Assembly: GCA_021733945.1 (NCBI GenBank)
Contig: JAIPJX010000029.1
Coordinates: 1 to 40,513 of the forward strand
DNA from: Verrucomicrobiota bacterium
GTDB lineage: Bacteria > Verrucomicrobiota > Verrucomicrobiia > Limisphaerales > SIBE01
Direction of reading: 5' to 3'
Length of the DNA: 40,513 nucleotides
Part shown: positions 31,356 through 40,491 of the stretch, in pieces
Layout of the letters: each line of letters begins with the position of its first letter
Numbering within the stretch: position 1 is the first letter of the stretch
Program-made: the position numbers and the translations under genes
Notes under the pieces: model-generated
What the model was told of the DNA's origin: nothing
Database searches by the model: none
The model's input: the letters and a program-made list of their open reading frames with translations, nothing else

Positions 31356-33221
31356 TTACCGGGTGGACTCTTCCCATCGCACCCGATCTGATAGAAAAAG
31401 CAAGCCGTAACGTAGCATATTATCGGGTGCCTGCTTCAACGGGAATCCGGCCGGAACGTTCGTTCGGAGCATCGATTCCACCATAAACCGCCCCCAGTCA
31501 TAGTCCTTGTCCCTTAACATTTCAGAGTAAAACCGGGCATCCGTCGTGATTGTCGTCAAGTATAGCCCATTGATCGGTCTCTGAAAATCGTTTATTGCGA
31601 AGAAATCGCTCTTGCCCGTGACCTTGTCCCCCTCGGGCGCACTGAGGGTCGTCCAGACACACTGCCGATCGCCGTACCAGGCGACCGCCCAAGGCATGTC
31701 ACTCATCATCAATTCACTTTCCCCCATCCAATGAGAAACATCCTGGATGCCCGGCGGCCAGTAGGGCGGGTAGGCGAACGGGTGCCTTCGTGGAGGCAGC
31801 ATGGCGAACACGAGCGGCAGGCACACGAGCAGGCAGAAGAAAGAGGTGATCGCGGTGCGCAACTGGGGAATCGGCAAGTCAATCTGGTCCAACAAGGTAA
31901 AATACATCGCCACCCCGAAGACAAAAACCATGGGTGCCAGCAGCACCAGCATGTTCTCGGAGTTCACAATGGGGGCTTCGTCGCTCAAATACGTTTTCCC
32001 CATCGCCTGGACCAGGACGAACACTCCCAAACTGACAAGCAGAAAGTAGCGAATCCGGTTCAACCCGCGCCCCTGAAACGGGATCAGCAAGCCTGCCAGA
32101 AAGAACGCGCTGGTCCAGTTGCCGGCAAAGGACGGGAGGTCCTTCTCAACGATCTGCGCGGTGTTCAGCATGAGTTTCCGGAAAATTACGTCCGAATCAA
32201 CCCGACCCAGCTCCTGTTCAAATTCATTGGTCAGGAATCGTTCCAGCCGGTTTCCACGGAACGGATTGGTGGCCTGAACCGTCGCGTAACCGGCGGTACC
32301 GAACAAATTCCCGCTGAGCTGATGGTTCCGCACCAGCCACGGAGTGACGATCAGAAGCGCGACGGTGAGCACCAGAGCGGAACTTTGGATCCGTCGTGCC
32401 CCCATGAACAACAACAGAAACCCAAGAACAGGCAGGGTCAGCCAAAGAAACGAATATCGGGTCAAACCGCCGAGACCGAGCAATACTCCAGCCAGAACAG
32501 CCACCCCGAGAAACCAGGCAGGTTTTCGGACACCCACCGGAGCCACCCGGTCATCCTCTTCCTCCAGAGACTCCGCGAGTGTCTCCCCTTCCTCCAACTC
32601 ACGTTGAGCGCCTTCCAGGGCCACCAGACACCAGATCAATCCCAGGAGGATCACCAGGAGCAGCATGGTCGAGAGACCCGAGACACTGAATCTCCAGAAG
32701 AGGTTGGTTCCAGCCATCACGACCGCCGAGACCCAGGCCACCGAAGCATCGAACAGGCGCTGGGCAATTTTAAAGGTCAGAAAGACGCCGGCAAAAAACA
32801 GGAGCTGATTAAATATCGCGATGACGATTTCCGGCTGATGCCACCAGAAGGTCGAACTCCGGGGGATGCCGTGGTGAAACGGCAGCGCCTTCATCAGGCC
32901 GGCCAGCACGACCGGGTAAACGGGCGGATTCGCCAGATCCGGGTGGGGTTCCCTGAGCACGGTCGCCCCCTCGCCACGCCGCTTCTGCAGCAGATGAATG
33001 CTGATGGGGCGGATGAAGTCCGTGGTATAGCCCTTCCCGTCGGCAATGTTGCGGGCCAACTGCGCGGCATCCATCGCCTCCTGCGTACTGAAAGCCTTGT
33101 ATCCCCGGAGATCAAAGATGGCTGCCAGCACCATGTAGGCCAGGACCATGGCGGTGACCTTGACGTAACGGACCCCCTCACCAACCTCTAGTTTATGAAT
33201 CCAATCCTGAATCCCTGGCAT
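31356..33221 (-). CDS. GT-C fold membrane glycosyltransferase-like protein
   Basis: A 621-residue polytopic protein. An N-terminal helix (about 22-40) is followed by a large first periplasmic loop: FSTQEAMDAAQLARNIADGKGYTTDFIRPISIHLL and REPHPDLANPPVYPVVLAGLMKALPF, the layout of GT39/ArnT/PMT-type lipid-linked glycosyltransferases, in which acidic residues of this loop bind the donor or metal. About ten more TM helices follow up to about residue 450, then a soluble periplasmic C-terminal domain. The acceptor is unknown, but its place directly before the exopolysaccharide export genes suggests processing or decoration of that polymer. It starts 4 bases after the response regulator stop, so it is co-transcribed with the two-component genes. 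Confidence 0.78.
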   Translation of the reverse strand: MPGIQDWIHKLEVGEGVRYVKVTAMVLAYMVLAAIFDLRGYKAFSTQEAMDAAQLARNIADGKGYTTDFIRPISIHLLQKRRGEGATVLREPHPDLANPPVYPVVLAGLMKALPFHHGIPRSSTFWWHQPEIVIAIFNQLLFFAGVFLTFKIAQRLFDASVAWVSAVVMAGTNLFWRFSVSGLSTMLLLVILLGLIWCLVALEGAQRELEEGETLAESLEEEDDRVAPVGVRKPAWFLGVAVLAGVLLGLGGLTRYSFLWLTLPVLGFLLLFMGARRIQSSALVLTVALLIVTPWLVRNHQLSGNLFGTAGYATVQATNPFRGNRLERFLTNEFEQELGRVDSDVIFRKLMLNTAQIVEKDLPSFAGNWTSAFFLAGLLIPFQGRGLNRIRYFLLVSLGVFVLVQAMGKTYLSDEAPIVNSENMLVLLAPMVFVFGVAMYFTLLDQIDLPIPQLRTAITSFFCLLVCLPLVFAMLPPRRHPFAYPPYWPPGIQDVSHWMGESELMMSDMPWAVAWYGDRQCVWTTLSAPEGDKVTGKSDFFAINDFQRPINGLYLTTITTDARFYSEMLRDKDYDWGRFMVESMLRTNVPAGFPLKQAPDNMLRYGLLFLSDRVRWEESTR

Positions 33222-33225
33222 TTAA

Positions 33226-34599
33226 TTAATTTCCTTCCAAATGATAGGCGTGCAGTTTGCGATGCAACGTCCTTCGACTGATTCCGATTTTCTTGGCAGC
33301 CAGGGTCCGATTCCCGTTGGCCTCTTCAAGCGCCCTGACCACCAGCTGTTTTTCGGCATCTTTGACGGTCAACGCCGTCTCAGGCAAGTCCAGTTTCACC
33401 GATGGCCCCCCAAATTCTCCCAGTCCTTCCCGGATATTGGGTGAAAGATCGCTCAGCTCGATTCGCTCGCTCTGGGCAAGCACCACCGCTCGTTCCACAT
33501 CGCTGCGCAACTCCCGGACATTGCCCGGCCAGCGGTAATCCATCAGGGCGCGCAACGCTTCCGGTGAAAACTCCCGCACCGGCCTGCCGTGTTCGCGGGC
33601 GAACTGTTTGAGAAACGCCCGGGCCAAAAGCGGGACATCGGCCGATCGATCCCTCAAGGGCGGCATCCACACAGGCACCACCCGCAACCGAAAATAGAGA
33701 TCCTCACGAAACGTGCCTTCCTTGACCAGCTCGGCGAGGTTCTTGTTGGTGGCCGCCACGACGCGGACATCGGCCACCATCGTTTTGCCGGAGCCAACCC
33801 TCTCAAAGGTGCGTTCACTCAGAAAGCGCAGGAGTTTCACCTGCACCGTGGCATCGATTTCGCCAATTTCATCCAGGAACAAAGTCCCCCCCTGGGCCTG
33901 TTCAAACCGCCCGATCCGCCGTTCATGAGCCCCCGTGAACGCTCCTTTTTCGTGCCCGAACAGCTCGCTCTCGAGCAGCGTCGGTGCCAGAGCGGCGCAG
34001 TGCACCGTCACCATCGGTTGCCGGGCGCGCGGGCTGAGCTGGTGAAGCGCCTTGGCAATCAGCTCCTTGCCGGTGCCACTCTCGCCCTGGATCAAGACCG
34101 TGACGTGCGTGGGTGCCACCTGCCGCACCAGCTCCAGCACACGATGGATCTCAACGGATTCACCGATGATGTTTTCCAGTCCAAACCGCTTGTCGAGACG
34201 CTGATTCAACGCCTCGTTTTCCGTTTCCAGCTTCTGCCTCCGAATCGCGCGCCCGATGCGCATTTCCAGCTCATCGATCTGCATCCGACCCTTGGCAATA
34301 TAATCATCGGCCCCCTGCTTCATCGCCTCCACCGCCACATCCTCAGACCCGTAGGCGGTCATCAGGATCGACACCGGGGGTTTGGCAAGCGACTTGGCGC
34401 GCACGATCAGCTTCATGCCGTCCTCGGTTGGAAGCCGGAAATCGGTCAGCAACACGTCAAACTGCTCCCGCTCCAGCAGGTCCACGGCCGACGGCACGTC
34501 GTCCGCCACGTAGACGTCGTAACGATCCTCCAGCGCGGCCCGGAGACCATCGCGGGTCGGCTTTTCATCGTCCACAATCAGGAGCGTCGGTTTAATCAT
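33226..34599 (-). CDS. NtrC-family sigma54-dependent response regulator
   Basis: A 457-residue regulator. The receiver domain (1-120) has Asp10/Asp11, the phosphoacceptor Asp53 in LLTDFRLP, Thr81 and Lys103. The AAA+ domain (about 145-380) has Walker A GESGTGKE near 175-182, GAFTGA near 237-242 (sigma54 contact loop), Walker B GGTLFLDEIGEI near 255-266 and sensor segments further on. A Fis-type helix-turn-helix ends the protein (GNRTLAAKKIGISRRTLHRKLHAY). It activates sigma54 promoters after phosphorylation. It overlaps the histidine kinase gene by 8 bases, so that is its likely partner, and is followed 4 bases later by the GT-C gene, a possible target operon. Confidence 0.95.
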   Translation of the reverse strand: MIKPTLLIVDDEKPTRDGLRAALEDRYDVYVADDVPSAVDLLEREQFDVLLTDFRLPTEDGMKLIVRAKSLAKPPVSILMTAYGSEDVAVEAMKQGADDYIAKGRMQIDELEMRIGRAIRRQKLETENEALNQRLDKRFGLENIIGESVEIHRVLELVRQVAPTHVTVLIQGESGTGKELIAKALHQLSPRARQPMVTVHCAALAPTLLESELFGHEKGAFTGAHERRIGRFEQAQGGTLFLDEIGEIDATVQVKLLRFLSERTFERVGSGKTMVADVRVVAATNKNLAELVKEGTFREDLYFRLRVVPVWMPPLRDRSADVPLLARAFLKQFAREHGRPVREFSPEALRALMDYRWPGNVRELRSDVERAVVLAQSERIELSDLSPNIREGLGEFGGPSVKLDLPETALTVKDAEKQLVVRALEEANGNRTLAAKKIGISRRTLHRKLHAYHLEGN

Positions 34600-35854
34600 C
34601 TCGGCCAGCTTTCAACAACCGGGTTTCGCGTTCGGGCAAGGGAAGCCACATTCGGAACATCGTGCCGCGTCCCTCGCGACTGTCCAGCTCGATTCGCCCG
34701 TTGTGAGCGCGCATGATTCGCTGCACGATCATGAGTCCCAATCCGGAGCCCTTTTTCTTGGTCGTAAAGAACGGTTCAAAAATCCGATTCATTTGTTCCG
34801 GGGGAATGCCTCGTCCGGTGTCCGACAACCCCACCCACACCTCTTCCTCGGTGGCACCCGTTTCGATGGTCAACACCCCACCCTTGCCCATGGCCTGCAT
34901 GGCGTTTCTGGCCAGATTCACCAGCGCCTGCTTGATCTGGGCCAGGTCGAACTGAGCCTCAGGCAACCGACCCGCCAGCTTCTTTTCAATGGTCTGGCCC
35001 CGGTTGTCGAACTCCGGTCGCAGCAGTTCGACCGTCTCCATCACCGCATCGTTCAATGAGACCCGACGCAACCGCGGAGGCACCGGTCGGATGGCCTGCA
35101 AAAACTGGGTGATGATGTAGTCCAATCGGCCGATCTCCCCCTTGGCCACCGCCAGGAATTCGTCCAACCGCCCGGCAATCTCCCCGGTTTCCTGCTTCAC
35201 CTGGGTCAACCGCTCCTGAAACCGCGCCTTGGGCTCGTTTCTGGCCGCTTCCAGCTCCCTGGGCAGCAGCTTCAATTTCTTGATCTGACGTTCCATGAGC
35301 TGGAGATGGAGGCTGAGCGCATGGAGCGGGTTGCCAATTTCATGCGCCACACTCGCTGCGAGCAAGGTCAGCGCCTGGATCCGCTGGCTCTCGATTGCTT
35401 CGAAGGTCCTGGCCCGCGCCTCCGTGGCATCGTGAAAAATCAGCACCATGCCCGAGCTCCCGCTGGCCTCTCCGTCGAGCGGCGCGGTGTACAGCCGCAG
35501 AAACCGCTTGCTCGGATACGAGATCTCGAATTCGTGCCGAACCACTTTCTGTCCGCCCTTGCGATCAAAAGCCGACAGTTGTTTCCAATCAATCTGGGGC
35601 AGATGCTTCGACACCGACTGCCCCTCCACCGCCTTGCCCTCCAGCCCCAGAATCTCCGTCACCGCATGGTTGAAATAAAGAATCCGCCCGTCCTCGTCCA
35701 CCACCAGCACGCCGTCTTCGATGGTATTGAACAGCGTTTCCAGGAAACTGCGCTCCCGGGCCAGACGCTGCACCACCGTTTGAAGTCCATCGGAGTCCAG
35801 CCGCCCAATGCGGCCAAGCACCTTGTCCAGAAAGTTCGATTTGCCGGATGACAT
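34592..35854 (-). CDS. Soluble PAS-domain sensor histidine kinase, NtrB-like
   Basis: A 420-residue cytoplasmic kinase with no signal peptide or membrane helix. A PAS domain (about 35-145) is followed by the dimerisation/phosphotransfer region with the H box SVAHEIGNPLHAL (His171), then the HATPase domain: N box LVNLARNAMQAMGKGG near 310-325, G1 box DTGRGIPPEQMNRIFEPFF near 345-363 and G2 box GSGLGLMIVQRIMRAHNGRI near 369-388. It should autophosphorylate His171 and pass the phosphate to the co-encoded NtrC-like regulator (Asp53). The stimulus could be sensed through the PAS domain; none is evident. It lies 22 bases downstream of the CorA gene. Confidence 0.94.
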   Translation of the reverse strand: MSSGKSNFLDKVLGRIGRLDSDGLQTVVQRLARERSFLETLFNTIEDGVLVVDEDGRILYFNHAVTEILGLEGKAVEGQSVSKHLPQIDWKQLSAFDRKGGQKVVRHEFEISYPSKRFLRLYTAPLDGEASGSSGMVLIFHDATEARARTFEAIESQRIQALTLLAASVAHEIGNPLHALSLHLQLMERQIKKLKLLPRELEAARNEPKARFQERLTQVKQETGEIAGRLDEFLAVAKGEIGRLDYIITQFLQAIRPVPPRLRRVSLNDAVMETVELLRPEFDNRGQTIEKKLAGRLPEAQFDLAQIKQALVNLARNAMQAMGKGGVLTIETGATEEEVWVGLSDTGRGIPPEQMNRIFEPFFTTKKKGSGLGLMIVQRIMRAHNGRIELDSREGRGTMFRMWLPLPERETRLLKAGRDD

Positions 35855-35876
35855 GAAGCTCGGAAACGGCCACGGC

Positions 35877-36881
35877 TCAGGTATTGAGCCAGCCGCGTTT
35901 TTTGAAATACCAGTAGGTTGCCGATGTCGAGAGGGCGGTCACCAGTGCCGCAACCGAATAGCCGTGTTCCAACCTGAGCTCGGGAATCCCGGCAAAATTC
36001 ATTCCATACCACGTCCCGATCATCATCAGCGGCGTCGTGATCACGGTGATCATGGTCAGCAGCTTGACCACCTCGCCGGTCTGATTCGAGGACATGTTCA
36101 GGTAGACCTGGAGGATTCCCGTCAGCGAGTCGGTGTAATTCTGCGCCAGTTCGGAGATGTGGAACAAACCGTCATACACGTTGCGGTAGTACGGCACCAG
36201 ATGCGCCCGGATGAGCTTAAACTCTCCCAGTGCGAATCGTTCCAGCACCTCGCGCTGCGGCCCGATGATCTGCCTGAGGTGCCGCACCTCCTTTTTGACC
36301 TGGAGAATCTTGTTCAGCGTATCCTTGGTGGGGTTCTGGAGTGCCATCTCCTCCAGTTCGGCAATTTCCAGCGAAAGCTCGTTCAACGCCGGCTTGTAGT
36401 TCTCCACAATCGAATCCAGAAGGTTGTGCGCCACCCGATCCGGCGCACGGGCAATGTGCCCGGTCCCGTTCACGCACCGGTCTTCGGTAACGGTAATGCT
36501 TCGCAACGGCAGGTCGTGGTAGGTCACCAGAAAATTTTTCCCAAGAAAAAAATTAAGTTCACTCGTGGCGAACACCCCATCCTTGCGGCTGTAATCCACG
36601 GCATGGATCACCAGAAAGAGATAGGGCGCAAACCGGTCATCCTCCTTCGGGGAATACTCCTCCACCTTCGGGGAGGGGCTTTCCACAATACAGTCCTCAA
36701 TGGAAAGAGGATGAAAATGAAACACTTCGTTCAACACAAACCGCCGTTCCTCCTCCGAAGGCGCCTCCAGATCAACCCACAAAAACAGATTCGTATCAGC
36801 CACCAGGGTCGGCATCAGAAACGTCGCTATGTCCTTGCTGTGCAAGCGGCCCTGCGTTGTGAATGCAAACGATCGAATCAT
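35877..36881 (-). CDS. corA: CorA-type divalent cation transporter
   Basis: A 334-residue CorA family protein. The large cytoplasmic funnel domain covers about 1-265 (WVDLEAPSEEERRFVLNEVFHFHPLSIEDC is a typical alpha/beta entry); the long stalk helix runs through about 200-270; two C-terminal TM helices follow, with the signature YGMNFAGIPEL near 294-304 (GMN motif) in the periplasmic loop between them. CorA proteins conduct Mg2+ or Co2+ as pentamers. The final basic tail (YFKKRGWLNT) is usual. The ATG at 36881 is divergent from typA. It precedes the two-component genes by 22 bases, so may share a transcript. Confidence 0.93.
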   Translation of the reverse strand: MIRSFAFTTQGRLHSKDIATFLMPTLVADTNLFLWVDLEAPSEEERRFVLNEVFHFHPLSIEDCIVESPSPKVEEYSPKEDDRFAPYLFLVIHAVDYSRKDGVFATSELNFFLGKNFLVTYHDLPLRSITVTEDRCVNGTGHIARAPDRVAHNLLDSIVENYKPALNELSLEIAELEEMALQNPTKDTLNKILQVKKEVRHLRQIIGPQREVLERFALGEFKLIRAHLVPYYRNVYDGLFHISELAQNYTDSLTGILQVYLNMSSNQTGEVVKLLTMITVITTPLMMIGTWYGMNFAGIPELRLEHGYSVAALVTALSTSATYWYFKKRGWLNT

Positions 36882-37058
36882 CTCTCAGCCCCCCGTCCAG
36901 GCACCCAACCGCCCTACTCGGGAGACTCCCATACTCAGGCAGAATTCGGGCCAACGCAAGTGTGTTCACCGCCCTCCGGCACCCACAAGAGCTTGACGTT
37001 TTTGAATTTCGAGCCACATTACGCGGCTCGACAGATCGAGCACGGTTCATTTTGACCT

Positions 37059-38894
37059 ATGGAGCACATTCGAAATATCGCCATCATCGCACACGTCGAT
37101 CATGGCAAAACAACACTGGTGGATTGCTTGCTGAAGCAATCAGGCACCTTCCGCGCCAACCAAGCCATCTCTTCGGAGGATCGGATCATGGATTCGATGG
37201 ATCTGGAGCGCGAACGGGGCATTACAATCAAAGCCAAAAACGCGGCATTCAAATACAAGAATTTCCACATCAACATCGTCGACACCCCTGGACACGCCGA
37301 TTTCGGAGGCGAAGTCGAGCGGATCATGAACATGATCGACGGCGTACTGCTGGTGGTCGACGCAGCAGAGGGCCCGCAGGCCCAGACCCGCTTTGTACTC
37401 AAGAAAGCCCTGGAAGCCGGGGCCAAACCCATTGTCGTCATCAACAAGATCGACCGCGACAACGCCAACCCCCACAAGGTCCTGGATCTGGTGTTCGACC
37501 TGTTCGTGTCGCTTCACGCCACGGACGAACAACTCGATTTCCCGGTCGTTTACGCAAGCGCCAAGGAAGGGTTCGCCAAAATCGAAATGGAACATGCCAG
37601 CGGAACCATGGAACCGTTGTTCGAGGCAATCATGGAGCATATTCCGCCGCCGCGCGCCCATGCCGGAGCTGAATTCAAAATGATCGTGTCCAACCTCGAT
37701 TACTCTGAATACCTCGGCCGAATCGCCTTTGGCAAAATTTACAGCGGCAAAATCATGGTCGGCGATCCCGCCGTCTGCATCCACGGCGATGGCAGCAAGG
37801 AAAAGGGAAAAGTCTCCGCCATCTTCCATTTCGAAGGGCTCAAACGGATCCAGATCGAAGAGGCCCACGCAGGCGATATTGTCGGCATCACCGGTTTCGA
37901 GGATGTATTCATCGGAGAAACCCTCACGGACACCGAAGATCGCGCCCCCCTGCCCTACGTGCCGATCGATCCGCCCACCATCCAGATGCAGTTCGCCGTG
38001 AATGACGGCCCCCTGGCTGGAACGGAAGGCAAACTGGTCACCGCCCGCCATATCCGCGAACGTCTGATCAAGGAAACCCGCACCAATGTCGCTCTCAAGG
38101 TGGAGGAAACCAGCGCACCCAATATCTTCAATGTCGCCGGCCGTGGCGAAATGCAGATCGCCATCCTGGTCGAACAGATGCGCCGCGAAGGCCACGAAGT
38201 GCTCGTCTCCCGTCCCGAGGTCATTTATCAGAAGAGCGAAACAGGCGAACTCCTGGAGCCCATCGAACGTTTGTTCGTTGAGATCCCCAAGGAGTCCATG
38301 GGTTCGGTCATGGAGAATCTGGCCAACCGCAAGGGCGAAATCACCAACATGGAACATCATGGCGATCAGATCAGCATCGAAGCTCTGATCCCCATGCGCG
38401 GGTTGATCGGTTTCGAAACGGATCTCGTCAACTTCACCCGCGGTCACGGTGTCATGAGCCATTTGTTCCACGAATACGGTCCGGACCGCGGCGAGATCCT
38501 CGCCCGCAAGAACGGATCGCTGGTCAGCATGGAAGACGGCGAAGCCACAGCCTACGCCCTCAACGCCATCCAGGAACGCGGACGTCTCATGATTGGACCC
38601 GGAGAACGCGCTTACAAGGGCATGATCGTCGGGGAAAACGCCCGCGAAAGCGACATCCCGGTCAACCCCTGCAAGGCCAAGCACCTCACCAACATGCGGT
38701 CCTCCGGAGACGGCAAGGGCATCCAGCTCGAACCACCGATGCGCATGTCTCTGGAACGTGCGCTGGAATACATCGGACCGGACGAATACGTCGAAGCCAC
38801 TCCTTCAAGCCTCCGGCTTCGCAAGAAGATCCTGGACGAAAACGCCCGCAAACGCGCAGGCCAAAACAGGGTCGTCCGCGGCGTCGCTGCCTGA
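37059..38894 (+). CDS. typA: Ribosome-associated GTPase TypA/BipA
   Basis: A 611-residue translational GTPase. G1 is AHVDHGKTTL (11-20), switch I carries RERGITIKAKNAAF near 49-62, G3 is DTPGHADFGGEV near 72-83, and G4 is NKIDRDN near 128-134. Domain II (about 205-295), EF-G-like domains and the TypA-specific C-terminal domain follow, with HLFHEYGPDRGEILARKNGSLVSMEDGEATAYALNAIQERG near 467-507. BipA binds the 70S ribosome and helps 50S assembly under stress. Length and motifs are standard; the C-terminal tail (from about 595) is variable. A strong terminator follows at 38946-38989. Confidence 0.98.
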   Translation: MEHIRNIAIIAHVDHGKTTLVDCLLKQSGTFRANQAISSEDRIMDSMDLERERGITIKAKNAAFKYKNFHINIVDTPGHADFGGEVERIMNMIDGVLLVVDAAEGPQAQTRFVLKKALEAGAKPIVVINKIDRDNANPHKVLDLVFDLFVSLHATDEQLDFPVVYASAKEGFAKIEMEHASGTMEPLFEAIMEHIPPPRAHAGAEFKMIVSNLDYSEYLGRIAFGKIYSGKIMVGDPAVCIHGDGSKEKGKVSAIFHFEGLKRIQIEEAHAGDIVGITGFEDVFIGETLTDTEDRAPLPYVPIDPPTIQMQFAVNDGPLAGTEGKLVTARHIRERLIKETRTNVALKVEETSAPNIFNVAGRGEMQIAILVEQMRREGHEVLVSRPEVIYQKSETGELLEPIERLFVEIPKESMGSVMENLANRKGEITNMEHHGDQISIEALIPMRGLIGFETDLVNFTRGHGVMSHLFHEYGPDRGEILARKNGSLVSMEDGEATAYALNAIQERGRLMIGPGERAYKGMIVGENARESDIPVNPCKAKHLTNMRSSGDGKGIQLEPPMRMSLERALEYIGPDEYVEATPSSLRLRKKILDENARKRAGQNRVVRGVAA

Positions 38895-38945
38895 GCCATT
38901 GCCTGAAGCTCCGGAGCCCATCCGGATCGGGAGCCCCTCCCTTTC

Positions 38946-38989
38946 AAAGGCCTGGAAACGTCACCGTTTCCGGGCCTTTTTCGTTGTTT
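38946..38989 (+). terminator. Intrinsic terminator of typA
   Basis: A 15-bp stem (arms 38946-38960 and 38965-38979; one G-T wobble) with TCAC loop, closing in AAAGGCC/GGCCTTT, is followed by TTCGTTGTTT. It sits 52 bases past the typA stop. Confidence 0.9.
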
Positions 38990-39014
38990 ACCTCGCGAAA
39001 ATCAAGGGAGTCCC

Positions 39015-39035
39015 GCCTGTCGCAGCGCGACAGGC
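39015..39035. repeat. REP-like 9-3-9 hairpin, single copy
   Basis: The outer arms GCCTG/CAGGC surround the same TCGC-AGC-GCGA core found at 16094-16136. The outer five pairs differ from both other copies, but remain complementary. Confidence 0.7.
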
Positions 39036-39183
39036 ACCACCCTCCTCCAAACTCCACCGTGCGCGGCAGCTGCCTCCGCCGAGAAACAATGTTGCGCCGA
39101 GATCGTTCACAGGGGCAGTCCCTTTGCAGCGAATGTTTGCTGTCGGGATGAATCCCGAGGCATGGCATCGGAATTACGACGGT

Positions 39184-39230
39184 GTTTTGGAGTGCGCGCA
39201 CCAGAGCGCAGCGTCGACGCCGCTTTGGTC
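39184..39230 (-). repeat. Diverged AAGCGGC...CACTCCAAAAC repeat
   Basis: Read on the minus strand, it begins ACCAAAGCGGCGTCGACGCT and ends GCGCACTCCAAAAC. Ends match the copies at 105-139 and 16239-16275 (AAAGCGGC and CACTCCA), but the interior differs. Confidence 0.45.
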
Positions 39231-39490
39231 CTGCCCGAAGAGGCAAGCTCACTCCCCATCAGGATCCCATTCCGTTCAACTCCAAGCCGTGAGGAACCTC
39301 GGAATCCTCAACGAGGACGTCTCCGCCCCTGAAACGCATGGCTGTGCGCTTCGCCCTGCCAAAAAAGCGCTGAAGGACGACCGCAGACCAAGACGCTTCG
39401 TTCCGGTCGGTGTCCACCGGCGGGACCGAACCGTGCCGGTGTCCAAAATCCCGCTCGGCAAACCCGATCCTCTCTGATACAAGCGGGCGC

Positions 39491-40462
39491 ATGAATTCAA
39501 AAACTCTCTCCCGCAGACAGGCCATAACCCTGACAGGATTGGGTGTCGGAGCCGCTCTGACCGCCAAACCGCACATCGCAACCGCCGCCGATGCCCCCGG
39601 GTCAGACCTCTCCAAAACCTTCTCCTTCTGCCTGAACACCGCAACGATCCGCGGACAAAAACTCGGCTTCGTCAAGGAAGTCGAAATCGCGGCCAAGGCC
39701 GGTTACCAGGGCATCGAACCATGGATCGGCACAATCCAGGAATACGTTGCCGCAGGCGGCACCCTCAAGGAGATGCGCACCCGCCTTTCCGATCTGGGCC
39801 TCACCGTCGAGAGCGCCATCGGGTTCCCCGCGTGGGTGGTGGACGACGACACACAACGGGCCAAGGGCCTCGAACAGGCAAAACGTGAGATGGACATCGT
39901 CGCACAACTGGGCGGCAAACGCCTCGCTGCCCCCCCCTCCGGAGCCACCAACGTGCCGGGCCTCGATCTGTTCAAGGCAGCAGACCGGTATCGCGCGCTG
40001 CTCGAAGCGGCCGACGGAATCGGAGTGGTGCCACAGCTCGAGCTTTGGGGATTTTCAAAAAACCTCAACCGCCTGGGAGAATGCGCCTTCGTGGCGATCG
40101 AAGCCGCCCATCCCAAGGCATGCGTGCTGGCCGACGTCTACCACATCTACAAGGGCGGTTCGGACTTTCAGGGACTCAGTCTCCTGGGTCGCGACGCCGT
40201 CCAGGTCATCCACCTGAACGACTACCCCGCTGAACCCACGCGCGAGAAAATCAACGACGGCGATCGTGTTTTTCCCGGCGACGGTGTGGGCAACGTGCCC
40301 CGGGTGCTTCAGGCCCTGCTCACCAACGGCGGACCGAAGGTGCTCTCCCTTGAAATCTTCAAAAAGGAATACTGGGAACAGGATGCGTTGTGGGTCGCCA
40401 GGACGGGCCTCGAAAAAATGAAAACCGTGGCACGGCAGACCCTCGAACTGCCAGCCGTCTGA
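39491..40462 (+). CDS. Tat-exported sugar phosphate isomerase/epimerase-like TIM barrel
   Basis: A 323-residue protein. The ATG at 39491 starts a Tat signal: MNSKTLSRRQAITLTGLGVGAALTA, with SRRQxI at 7-12. The mature part is a xylose-isomerase-like TIM barrel: EVEIAAKAGYQGIEPW near 60-75, TVESAIGFPAWV near 105-116, QLELWGFSKNLNRL near 184-197, CVLADVYHIYKGGSDF near 213-228, VIHLNDYP near 240-247 and VLSLEIFKKEYW near 284-295. The Glu, Asp and His residues at these strand ends are the usual divalent metal ligands. Such Tat-dependent barrels are frequent in Planctomycetes and Verrucomicrobiota sugar metabolism. Substrate unknown. It stands alone after the typA terminator. Confidence 0.86.
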   Translation: MNSKTLSRRQAITLTGLGVGAALTAKPHIATAADAPGSDLSKTFSFCLNTATIRGQKLGFVKEVEIAAKAGYQGIEPWIGTIQEYVAAGGTLKEMRTRLSDLGLTVESAIGFPAWVVDDDTQRAKGLEQAKREMDIVAQLGGKRLAAPPSGATNVPGLDLFKAADRYRALLEAADGIGVVPQLELWGFSKNLNRLGECAFVAIEAAHPKACVLADVYHIYKGGSDFQGLSLLGRDAVQVIHLNDYPAEPTREKINDGDRVFPGDGVGNVPRVLQALLTNGGPKVLSLEIFKKEYWEQDALWVARTGLEKMKTVARQTLELPAV

Positions 40463-40469
40463 TACCGGC

Positions 40470-40491
40470 CGCCGGGACGGCTCGCGCCACC
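40470..40491. repeat. Copy of the CGCCGGGACGG repeat
   Basis: The stretch CGCCGGGACGG followed by CTCGCGCCACC matches bases 85-106 at 20 of 22 positions. Both lie in gene-free DNA, at opposite ends of the window. Confidence 0.55.

Larger units (their letters stand above)
38895..39490. other. Gene-free region with terminator and repeats
   Basis: About 600 bases without a supported gene. It carries the typA terminator, a single REP-like hairpin at 39015-39035, and a diverged copy of the AAGCGGCAGAGGACT-family repeat in reverse orientation at 39184-39230. The long open frames here either read typA out of frame (38758-39477) or lie opposite the next gene, with repeat-derived sequence, and are rejected. 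Confidence 0.7.

Noticed and set aside
36993-37023. Possible typA promoter beginning TTGACG at 36993
   Set aside because: The -35 is good but no acceptable -10 lies at 16-18 bases; too weak to list as a feature.
37140-38684. 514-codon open frame opposite typA
   Set aside because: Antisense shadow of a highly conserved gene in GC-rich DNA; no recognisable domain.
38758-39477. 239-codon open frame from within typA into the intergenic region
   Set aside because: Out of frame in typA, then repeat and terminator sequence; not a protein-like composition.
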